Below, in pieces: positions 32,265 through 40,078 of a stretch of 64,000 bases of DNA (positions are counted from its first letter, which is position 1; every line of letters starts with the position of its first letter). Source of the stretch: Enterobacter huaxiensis (GTDB lineage Bacteria; Pseudomonadota; Gammaproteobacteria; Enterobacterales; Enterobacteriaceae); assembly GCF_003594935.2 (NCBI RefSeq), contig NZ_CP043342.1:4216001-4280000 (forward strand). The letters are read 5' to 3'. A model generated the notes under the pieces. It worked only from the letters and a program-made list of their open reading frames with translations, was not told the DNA's origin and ran no database searches. Made by a program: the position numbers and the translations under genes.

Positions 32265-34414
32265 TAGCCTTTTTGCTCAAGAACGTTAAGGATTGCTCTG
32301 ATCGCATCCTCTTTCATATCTTTGGCTTCAGGCATCTTTCGTTTTACTGAAATTAAATACCGCGCCAATGCTTCATGGACTACTCGCTGACTAAGAGTCG
32401 TACCAAGTACAGTTATTTCACTAAGTTCTTTTTCTATATGACGAATATATTCAGCCTGATTACTTCCGTCTTTCCTGGTAATATTTCCTAGTCTCCGCTC
32501 AAGATCTGGATCATCAGTCGAGAGAAGGCCAAAATACTCAGATGTCAATAGTTGTTCCGTTCTCAACCCCTGGAATCCAGGTAAATCATCCTCCTCAGTA
32601 ATTGAGTATATTTCATCACGTTTTAGCACATGAACTTCACCATCAAACATCCCTCGCAAACAAAGAGGATCATGGGTTGTAAATATGAACTGCACACCCG
32701 GCATTGCTCGCCGGAAGGCACCTACTATCTGCATTTTCCATCGGGGATGAAGATGCGTTTCAATTTCATCAATAATAACGATGCCTGATGCATATTCTAA
32801 GTTTTCCCAACGTTTTAGCATATGGCGCATAATATCAATAGCAACATAAAACAGAGCCTTATAGCCATCACTCATGTTTTCAAGAGGAGTGTTACGCTTG
32901 TGAGCATGGACCATGACATGTCTAAGTTCATTACGATAAATTATGTCATCCTGCTTTAAGGCAAGGATCTCCTTCATGGCCCTAGCCACAGATTGAAATA
33001 CAATTTCATCACATTCTTGCAGCCATTTAGTTGGATTTGAAAGTAAGGCTACCGGATTGAAAAGAGTTTGGCAGATAATGCCATTTTCTTGACTGGCACG
33101 TTTAAGTGGCTTAACAAAGCGTCTAGCTCCATAGGCAAGAAAGACAATATTCTCTGCACCCTCTCCGTTGGCATTAAAATTTTCATCTATCTGAAAAACA
33201 CACTTGAATCCATCATTAAATATTAATTTAATTATCGTGGGTTGGATATTATCGACCGTCCATTCACCTCTATCCCTAGAAATAAAATCGTCGTAGCTAA
33301 GGTGCAACTTTCCACGCTGAGATTCTGTCATCATTGTAAGTGCTATTGACTGAAGAATTGAGCTTTTACCTGTAGCATTTTCGCCAAGTAGCATCACGCA
33401 AGGTGCAAGAGATTTCGACTCACCATGCTTTATATTCAAGGTGAATTTATTTATCCCTTTAAAATCCCGAATTTCGATAGTTTTTAGGTGGCGGGAGGCT
33501 TTGTCCTCATCACCTATTTTTCTAGCAAGTCTATCATAATAGTCGGACGAAATTTTCAGCGCAATAGAATCTTCATATATTTCAACTGGAGTATTTATCG
33601 GATAGTCAAAATTAAAATGGTAATTCTGTAGACTATCCTTTATGAAAGACTCGATTTTAATAGTAGAATAGGTTCCTTGTCTTCTGGAGTATTCCTTTAG
33701 GAACATAGAAACAATAAAATTTGTAACACCGACAAGGCATTTATCACTTGAATGATAGCTATTGAACTCTTCAACAGATCCATTATTCTCAAAAACCATA
33801 GCGCGAACAATGCGAATTTGTTCCGCCCGAGCAAAGACGAGTTCTGACCGATTCAGATTAAAAATTAGCAGAGTGTGCTCACCTTTATCCGTTAAGGCCT
33901 GCAGCGACCCATCTGAGCTAAGTGAAAGGTGACGGAGAGGGTCATCTCGACATGGATTGATAAGTAACACTCTCTCCAATGTGTTGGCTTCTTCCCAAGT
34001 AGAAAGGACTGGAGCACGTACAGACTCCACAGGAAAATAATTTCGTTGCGCGCGGCTACACTCGGCACAAGACAAAAAAAGGTTATCCCAAATATAAGCC
34101 AACCAACCGTAAGACTCTACGCTTTCATCATCGTTTAGTCCTCTGGCATTCCCGATAGGTCGAAAATGAACAATTTCTTCGTCTCTAGGAGCTAGGTAGG
34201 TCTCGCACCAAGCACAGCAACTATGGAATGTTTTGCGTAGAGAAACACGCACGCTCTCATCATAGAAAATTTCTTTATTGACCGGGGGGCGGCTATAGCG
34301 GCGCAACTCCTCTGATTGGAGGTAATATTTTCTTAACTTGCTCACTTCTTCGACGATACGTCCTGATTTTAAAATACTAGGGGTATCGGCTTTGAGTCTT
34401 CTAATCTTTCTCAT
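32261..34414 (-). CDS. HNH–AAA ATPase fusion (PtuA-like ATPase with own HNH-type domain)
   Basis: The 717-residue protein starts with about 230 residues that parallel the neighbouring HNH protein: CCAWCETYLA (66-73), EIVHFRPIG (His83), SYGWLAYIWDNLFLSCAECS (about 101-120), LLINPCRDDPLRHL and NLNRSELVFARAE. In place of the usual Cys-Asn pair it has CAECS. From residue 311 comes an OLD/PtuA-type ABC ATPase: IEIRDFKGINKF, Walker A LLGENATGKSS (342-352), and Walker B in VIIDEIETHLHPRWK with the switch FTTHDPLCL. PtuA proteins normally lack this N-terminal domain. It is the first gene of the pair, with a divergent promoter region upstream. Confidence 0.82.
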   Translation of the reverse strand: MRKIRRLKADTPSILKSGRIVEEVSKLRKYYLQSEELRRYSRPPVNKEIFYDESVRVSLRKTFHSCCAWCETYLAPRDEEIVHFRPIGNARGLNDDESVESYGWLAYIWDNLFLSCAECSRAQRNYFPVESVRAPVLSTWEEANTLERVLLINPCRDDPLRHLSLSSDGSLQALTDKGEHTLLIFNLNRSELVFARAEQIRIVRAMVFENNGSVEEFNSYHSSDKCLVGVTNFIVSMFLKEYSRRQGTYSTIKIESFIKDSLQNYHFNFDYPINTPVEIYEDSIALKISSDYYDRLARKIGDEDKASRHLKTIEIRDFKGINKFTLNIKHGESKSLAPCVMLLGENATGKSSILQSIALTMMTESQRGKLHLSYDDFISRDRGEWTVDNIQPTIIKLIFNDGFKCVFQIDENFNANGEGAENIVFLAYGARRFVKPLKRASQENGIICQTLFNPVALLSNPTKWLQECDEIVFQSVARAMKEILALKQDDIIYRNELRHVMVHAHKRNTPLENMSDGYKALFYVAIDIMRHMLKRWENLEYASGIVIIDEIETHLHPRWKMQIVGAFRRAMPGVQFIFTTHDPLCLRGMFDGEVHVLKRDEIYSITEEDDLPGFQGLRTEQLLTSEYFGLLSTDDPDLERRLGNITRKDGSNQAEYIRHIEKELSEITVLGTTLSQRVVHEALARYLISVKRKMPEAKDMKEDAIRAILNVLEQKGY

Positions 34415-34716
34415 GTAATTCCTAGCAAGCTGGGCAGAGTGCGATCCGACAAAAAAATGTTCTGATGAGTATGATTTTACGCTTGTTCAACCTGGTTAAA
34501 AGTAGCGTCTTCCACAAAAATCAGAACATTGTCTCTAAGATATTCAGCCAGTTCCAATCCGTGTTGTTAAGGCTACGATGTTCTGCCGTAAATTCGTTCC
34601 AATGATACATTTTTTTAACAAATTAGCCTCTATCTTCTCAAACTCAAGAACTCAGCTTGCCGTCAAAACGAAAAAAAACTATGATTAAATCTGCTTAACG
34701 CAATCAGGGTATCTAA
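34415..34716. promoter_or_regulatory. Divergent intergenic region
   Basis: These 302 bp separate the Septu-like ATPase (minus) from the RosmerTA-like pair (plus) and must hold both promoters. The region is AT-rich towards 34670. I see no clear hexamers, no long hairpin and no protein-like frame. Confidence 0.4.
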
Positions 34717-35385
34717 ATGAGTAAAGATGACGTACAAAAGGACATTAGCGGACTGATCGTAAATGCTTTTCAGCGAGAATTCTGGCTTAACATCCAAGAA
34801 GAACTCCATACCGCATACGTGGCTGCAAATGCGCTTACAATGGGAAGCATCGCAAAACTAGGTGAGCCAGAACAATCACGTTTTCGCCCCCAAGCACGAC
34901 ATTATGTACTGAATGCGGCTTTTCGAAGAGCTGCAGAAAACTCGGGTATTGTTTGTTGTGACGTGGATACGACACCGAAAGGTGAGAGCTACATCATAGT
35001 AAACTCTGCAGGAGTGAAGATTAGTCGAATCGGGCTGAACTATGATGAAAAGTGCATTCGAGGTGCAAAACATCGTTCTTTATTAGCAGAATTAAACGAG
35101 AGTTTTGAAGGATATACGCCAGATTTATTTAGCGAACGTGATCATTCTGAAGGTGGAGTTGGCACTCTAGGAATGTTGGTCTTAAATATCAACCCACCAC
35201 ACGGTCATTCGCAAGATAACATGCTGGACCTAAGGATTGTCGTTCCCTTTACAAATATGAAGGGGTATCACTTTAACCGTTCAGTAAGCGAGCTGATTGA
35301 GCTTTACCATACTGAACAAGCTGCGGTCATACCAGATAAGGTTATTCCACAGCTGAAGAAACGCCTGAAAGAACAGGAAGGCTAA
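34717..35385 (+). CDS. Candidate antitoxin/partner of HTH–ImmA/IrrE protein (RosmerTA-like)
   Basis: This 222-residue protein has no domain I can name. It reads as a mixed alpha/beta protein with a helical N-terminus (DISGLIVNAFQREFWLNIQEEL), a central strand-rich part (SYIIVNSAGVKISRIGLNYDE) and a C-terminal helix with many Lys (KKRLKEQEG). It lies 12 bp upstream of a gene encoding an XRE-type HTH fused to a metalloprotease. That two-gene layout is the one reported for RosmerTA defence modules, in which a small partner precedes or follows the ImmA/IrrE protein. The assignment depends on context. Confidence 0.5.
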   Translation: MSKDDVQKDISGLIVNAFQREFWLNIQEELHTAYVAANALTMGSIAKLGEPEQSRFRPQARHYVLNAAFRRAAENSGIVCCDVDTTPKGESYIIVNSAGVKISRIGLNYDEKCIRGAKHRSLLAELNESFEGYTPDLFSERDHSEGGVGTLGMLVLNINPPHGHSQDNMLDLRIVVPFTNMKGYHFNRSVSELIELYHTEQAAVIPDKVIPQLKKRLKEQEG

Positions 35386-35397
35386 CGTGGTGAAATT

Positions 35398-36603
35398 ATG
35401 AGAGTGGGAATAACGGGATTTCAGCCGGAAAGGTTAACTCAGCTTCGTGAAGCGCGAGGGTTATCTAAAATTAATTTGGGTCGTTTGGTTGACCGTTCCC
35501 CCTCTACGATTACAAAATGGGAGAATGGCAGCCATTCTCCTGATGCAGAAGTCATTGCGATCTTGGGACAGGTTCTGAACTGCCCTGTCACATGGTTTAT
35601 CAAACCAACGGTGAAAAAAGAGAACAATCCAGTTTTCTTCAGAACTATGGCAAACACAGCGAAAGACCTGTGCAATGCTTCTGAGTGTTACATGGGGTGG
35701 TTGCAGGAAGTTTCTGCAACTTTACAGGAATACCTTGATTATCCTGAAGTAGATGTTCCTCATTTAGAGGTTACAGATTATCGTGCAATTGATGATGAAA
35801 TGATCGAATTGATGGCTGCAAAATGCCGTCAGCAGTGGGGATTGGGTATAGCCCCTATTACCGATTTGCTTTTGATTATTGAAAATGCCGGAGTTGTATG
35901 TTCTCGTTTTGAACAGGGAAGCGCAATGATGGATGGATATTCTCAATGGAATGAGTCAGAGAGTCGTCCCTACATTATTCTTGCCAGTGACAAAGATAAT
36001 TATTACAGAAGTCGTTTTGACGCTGCACATGAGCTTGGACACGTAGTGTTGCACAGATATGTCGAAAGGCTTGATTCTGTCAATTTTAAACCAATTGAGG
36101 AACAAGCTCATAAATTTGCTGCATGTTTGATGTTACCAGAGGAAGCATTTTCGATAGAATTACCTCCGTTCCCGACGCTTGAGAACTTTATTTCATTGAA
36201 AACTCGTTGGGGAATGTCTGCTCAATCCATGATTCATAGAGCTAAATCATTGGAACTCATCTCTCCGCTAGAATACCAGCGCCTATATAAAAGCGTTTCT
36301 GCTCGAGGCTGGAGAAAAGGTGAGCCACTTGATGATCTTCGCAAACCAGAGTCAGTGAGATTACTGCCTCGTTGCGTCAATTTGTTGTTTGAAACCAACA
36401 CATTCTCTAAATCAACCTTACTTGAAACTTTAAGCATGTCACGAGTTGATGCCGAAGATATTCTTTCTCTTCCGCGAGGATATTTAGCAGACAAACCATT
36501 ACTTGATATTAATTCAAAAATTAAACTCAAGAATAGTCTGACACCTGCAGTAAGAGAAGATGAAAAATCAAATGTTATTGATCTATTCACTCGCAAATCT
36601 TAA
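35398..36603 (+). CDS. XRE-family HTH with ImmA/IrrE-type metalloprotease domain
   Basis: The 401-residue protein begins with a Cro/CI-type helix-turn-helix (LTQLREARGLSKINLGRL, then STITKWENGSHSP, about residues 15-45). The middle carries the zinc peptidase motif HELGH (within RFDAAHELGHVVLH, about 204-217) and the extra family segment EEQAHKFAACLMLPEEAF (about 238-255). This architecture (COG2856 plus HTH) occurs in phage ImmA, stress regulator IrrE, and toxin-antitoxin modules. Cleavage of a repressor or partner in response to infection is the usual idea. The C-terminal 120 residues are unassigned. It is convergent with the following GIY-YIG gene. Confidence 0.85.
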   Translation: MRVGITGFQPERLTQLREARGLSKINLGRLVDRSPSTITKWENGSHSPDAEVIAILGQVLNCPVTWFIKPTVKKENNPVFFRTMANTAKDLCNASECYMGWLQEVSATLQEYLDYPEVDVPHLEVTDYRAIDDEMIELMAAKCRQQWGLGIAPITDLLLIIENAGVVCSRFEQGSAMMDGYSQWNESESRPYIILASDKDNYYRSRFDAAHELGHVVLHRYVERLDSVNFKPIEEQAHKFAACLMLPEEAFSIELPPFPTLENFISLKTRWGMSAQSMIHRAKSLELISPLEYQRLYKSVSARGWRKGEPLDDLRKPESVRLLPRCVNLLFETNTFSKSTLLETLSMSRVDAEDILSLPRGYLADKPLLDINSKIKLKNSLTPAVREDEKSNVIDLFTRKS

Positions 36604-36756
36604 ATAACAGATGCTGCGCTGAGTTGCCAATGAAGGCTGACGCTACAATTCCGAGGGTAGTGTCAGCTTATATCTCCTAGAGCAACACTTGTTATGTCGA
36701 GAAAACTTATACAGAATTAGAATACTCGAATCATAGCCAAATGATTACCACTCGCT

Positions 36757-38019
36757 TCACGAATGACCAGTATCTTTCTTCGCCACAATCTTCCCTGTCG
36801 TATTGTCCATCCGATATTGCGAAATTGTACCGTCAAGAATGTACTTGATCACAGAGAGCACAGTCGTTAAGGGCGCATGGAACCATTCGCGGGGATGATA
36901 AGTTTGTCCATCTAAACCCCGTAATGTGATATTGAGCCGTTGCTTACCTAAAAAACCGTGAATAAAGGTTTCAAATTTGTGAGTGTTGATATTGAAGCAT
37001 TGTGTAGTCATGACTATACGGACGGGTGCTTCAAGGAATGTTTTATCTTTTTCAGCGTGTTTGATGCGCTCTTCGATAGTTCCTTCAGTAAAGCCAATTT
37101 TATACAAATCAGGTTTAAAACGTTGAAGAGCTGGCTGGTCGCTATGCGTGGCGAGGACATAGACATATCCTGTCGGAACCGGAGCTTCATCTGGACGTAT
37201 TGACTGTCCATTCAAAACAACTTTACGACCTTCTGTATCTCGTACCAGACCATGCGTAAGCGAGAGGAAAAGCATATTCATCTCAGTTCCGTTTTCAAAC
37301 ACCAAATGCAAACGGGCATTCCAAGGTCCATATTCCTCCAATCGCTCACCAACTTTATCTACATAGCCCATAACCCCATTGAGAATAAAAAAATTACCTT
37401 CATGAATTTTTAACTCATGGCGGAAGCGAACAAATGAAAACGCCCCCGTTTTCAGACCATGTTGGACTGTCTCAAACAGTGGGGAAAAGCGATAAAAATC
37501 AGGGCACGGCTGTCGTTTGGCAATTTCGTCCGGCTGTGTTTTCTTTTCAACCGGAACATGTTTTAACGTGAAAATATCGGGCTCAGCAAATGAGAGCAAT
37601 CCATCATCGTCATCAGCAAAGATATCGTCCAGAGAGGTGACCAACTCCGATCTATCAACCTCGACGGGAGGAACTGAGAATGATACAGATGATTCAAGGG
37701 TATTCTCGTTATTTTCACCTGCTAGTAAGCCATGAATATCAAATGGCTGCAACATCTCGCGATATTGCTTGTTATCCTTGAGAGCCCTCAAACGCTGTGC
37801 TAGCAACGTTTCCTTAAATTCCTCCGAATCTGGTAGAGGTGGACGCCCATGAACCACATAAAATGCATTAATTTCTTCTAATCTGCTTACAGGCAGATTA
37901 CCCGTAGAGGAATATATTTTTAGTGGTTCGACTACGAGTAAGCCAAGATCGTCTGGTTCAGAAAAAATGTCATCAATTGTCACTTTTTGACGAACTTGAA
38001 GAGGTGAAAGTCTGAGCAT
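36757..38019 (-). CDS. GIY-YIG nuclease-domain protein (T5orf172/MUG113 type)
   Basis: The 420-residue protein has a C-terminal nuclease domain of the T5orf172 kind: GYVYVLATHSDQPALQRF, then LYKIGFTEGTIEERIKHAEK (YKIG replaces the second half of the motif), with a Glu further on (THKFETFIHGFLG) that probably binds metal, and HPREWFHAP. The N-terminal 180 residues contain acidic repeats (DDIFSEPDDLGLL, DDIFADDDDGLLSF) that could bind a partner. It starts 3 bp after the helicase stop, so the methylase, helicase and nuclease form one operon, and it is the probable cutting subunit. Confidence 0.82.
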   Translation of the reverse strand: MLRLSPLQVRQKVTIDDIFSEPDDLGLLVVEPLKIYSSTGNLPVSRLEEINAFYVVHGRPPLPDSEEFKETLLAQRLRALKDNKQYREMLQPFDIHGLLAGENNENTLESSVSFSVPPVEVDRSELVTSLDDIFADDDDGLLSFAEPDIFTLKHVPVEKKTQPDEIAKRQPCPDFYRFSPLFETVQHGLKTGAFSFVRFRHELKIHEGNFFILNGVMGYVDKVGERLEEYGPWNARLHLVFENGTEMNMLFLSLTHGLVRDTEGRKVVLNGQSIRPDEAPVPTGYVYVLATHSDQPALQRFKPDLYKIGFTEGTIEERIKHAEKDKTFLEAPVRIVMTTQCFNINTHKFETFIHGFLGKQRLNITLRGLDGQTYHPREWFHAPLTTVLSVIKYILDGTISQYRMDNTTGKIVAKKDTGHS

Positions 38020-38022
38020 AAG

Positions 38023-40038
38023 TTACGGTTCCTGTCGCACAGTACGCTGTTGTTTCATTTTTCGGATGTAAGCTAACGCTTCTGCATAACGAACCTCTAT
38101 TGCGTCACTGGCATTCAGCGATGGCTCCCTTTTATGCTCACTGGCAAACGTTTTAATTCTTGGCCAGAGCATTACCGCCTCCTCCTCAGATACCTGTGCC
38201 TGATTAGCTCTGACTGCTTCCTGTATAGTTTTTAGCATTGTCGCGGTAACTGATTTTGATAGAATCTCATAAGCACCGTGAAAAGGATTTACCGCATCAA
38301 TTAAGTCAATATTCAAGTTCTCAATATTGATGAATTTATCACCCATTTTTATAAACTGATTGTTTACGTTTAATGAATCATTCGAATTGCCGGAACGCTG
38401 ACCTTGGCTGTTATCAATGATGGCATCCGACGGCAAATCGGCTTCATCAACTAACCCACCACATTGGCCTACAAAAAGACTCTGCAAAATACCGCTGCGA
38501 ACCTGTTCTAGTTCGTATTCAGTCAGGTCAGGGTGAAGCGTTTGTATCACCGATGGTAACACTACCTGAGTAATTACCTCAGGTGGCGTTGACTCGGTAA
38601 TAGCCTCTTTAACCACCTGCTCATTCGCCATTAGCGCCGCCAGGATCTCGTTTTTACCGCCGTTAAGGATTGTTAGAACCTTGTCTGATACTGGTAATGC
38701 ATGATCATCAACTAGAACCGTATTGGCAGGTAACGGCTCGCCAGTCCATTGAGATCGTGGTTTAAATTGAATATTTGGAGCCATGATCTGCTCCATCAAC
38801 AACGAGGTGGTGATGGCTTTAAGCATGTTGTTTACTGATACTTTAACGTCATCATCTTGAGCATCAGGCTGAGCAATAAGGTTAGTAAACTGTGCGTGAG
38901 TTTTGCCTTCACAATCCCGTGTCGCACGCCCAATTATTTGCACAATTTCTGTCATAGAGCTGCGATAACCAATGGTCAGCACATGTTCACAGAATGGCCA
39001 GTCAAACCCCTCTTTCGCCATACCTAACGCAATAATGATATCCATATCGTCGGCAGAGTGGATATTGCGCAGATACGCCTGTACTTTCGGTCTTTCTGCC
39101 GGGTTATCATCAACCAGATTCGCTACGCGCAACAATTTGCCATCGCTTTTGCGTTTCACTCGATAGATACCGGTATCTGGTTCTTGCTGTTGCACCTCAC
39201 CCAGCGCATCCAGAATGGCATCAACCTCGGCATGTTTATCTTTTGTTGATTCGCCGGAATTAACATTGGGAATATGGATGATGGTTTTCTTGCTTGCATC
39301 CAGCACTGAAGGTAGTGCCTTGATGTATGGACCCTGATAAAAATGGTAGCCAATGCCTAAAGATTTTAAATACTGGTATCCATTTAGCTGTTCATAGTAG
39401 GTATAGGTTACTTTCGTGAATTGGGCTTCATCTTCGGGTTGCAGAATGGGTACGGTATCCCCTCGGAAGTAAGAACCAGTCATTGCAACAATATGTGCAT
39501 TAGAACCTTTCATCAGAGCATCAATCAGATTGCCTAAACGGTTGTTTTCATCCGCTGAGACATGATGGAACTCATCAATTGCAACCAGGCAGTCATTAAA
39601 CGATTCAACGTTCAGCTTATCGAAAGCAAAACGTAGGGTGGCATGAGTACATACCAGAATGTCGTCAGGACTCGCCATAAATCGTTTAAAGGCTTCAACC
39701 TTCCCAGCCTCTCCACCGCCAATGCACAGATTATTTTCAGGTTTTACCTTCCAGTCTGCAAAGAAACCATGATTCGTAAGTTCAGTATTTTTAAACGAAC
39801 CTCCGATAGACATTTCAGGGACCGCGACAATAGCTTTGCGTAAACCTTGGTTAACAAGCTTATCCAGTGCAAGGAACATTAATGCTCTCGATTTACCAGA
39901 CGCTGGCGGAGCTTTGATAAGTAGATAAGGGTTGTTGCGCTGTTCAAAGGCTCGTGCCTGCATTTCCCGCATACCAAAATCATTAAGACGCGCACTTTGC
40001 CCGGTCTGCCCGTACGTAACCTGTAAAATATTTTCCAC
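38023..40038 (-). CDS. DEAD/DEAH-box (SF2) helicase of an R-M-like operon
   Basis: The 671-residue SF2 helicase/translocase has motif I LIKAPPASGKSRALMF (about 41-56), motif II LVAIDEFHHVSAD, motif III AMTGSYFRGD, and motif VI VQIIGRATRDCEG. The AIDEFHH form is seen in type III restriction and related translocases. The C-terminal 250 residues are helical and rich in Gln/Asn, likely for contacts with partner subunits. It lies between a large N6-adenine methylase and a GIY-YIG nuclease, so it probably translocates on DNA to bring the nuclease into play. Confidence 0.85.
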   Translation of the reverse strand: MENILQVTYGQTGQSARLNDFGMREMQARAFEQRNNPYLLIKAPPASGKSRALMFLALDKLVNQGLRKAIVAVPEMSIGGSFKNTELTNHGFFADWKVKPENNLCIGGGEAGKVEAFKRFMASPDDILVCTHATLRFAFDKLNVESFNDCLVAIDEFHHVSADENNRLGNLIDALMKGSNAHIVAMTGSYFRGDTVPILQPEDEAQFTKVTYTYYEQLNGYQYLKSLGIGYHFYQGPYIKALPSVLDASKKTIIHIPNVNSGESTKDKHAEVDAILDALGEVQQQEPDTGIYRVKRKSDGKLLRVANLVDDNPAERPKVQAYLRNIHSADDMDIIIALGMAKEGFDWPFCEHVLTIGYRSSMTEIVQIIGRATRDCEGKTHAQFTNLIAQPDAQDDDVKVSVNNMLKAITTSLLMEQIMAPNIQFKPRSQWTGEPLPANTVLVDDHALPVSDKVLTILNGGKNEILAALMANEQVVKEAITESTPPEVITQVVLPSVIQTLHPDLTEYELEQVRSGILQSLFVGQCGGLVDEADLPSDAIIDNSQGQRSGNSNDSLNVNNQFIKMGDKFINIENLNIDLIDAVNPFHGAYEILSKSVTATMLKTIQEAVRANQAQVSEEEAVMLWPRIKTFASEHKREPSLNASDAIEVRYAEALAYIRKMKQQRTVRQEP

Positions 40039-40078
40039 AATGCAATCCTCCGTATGCCATGGCTGTCAGAACCAAACC

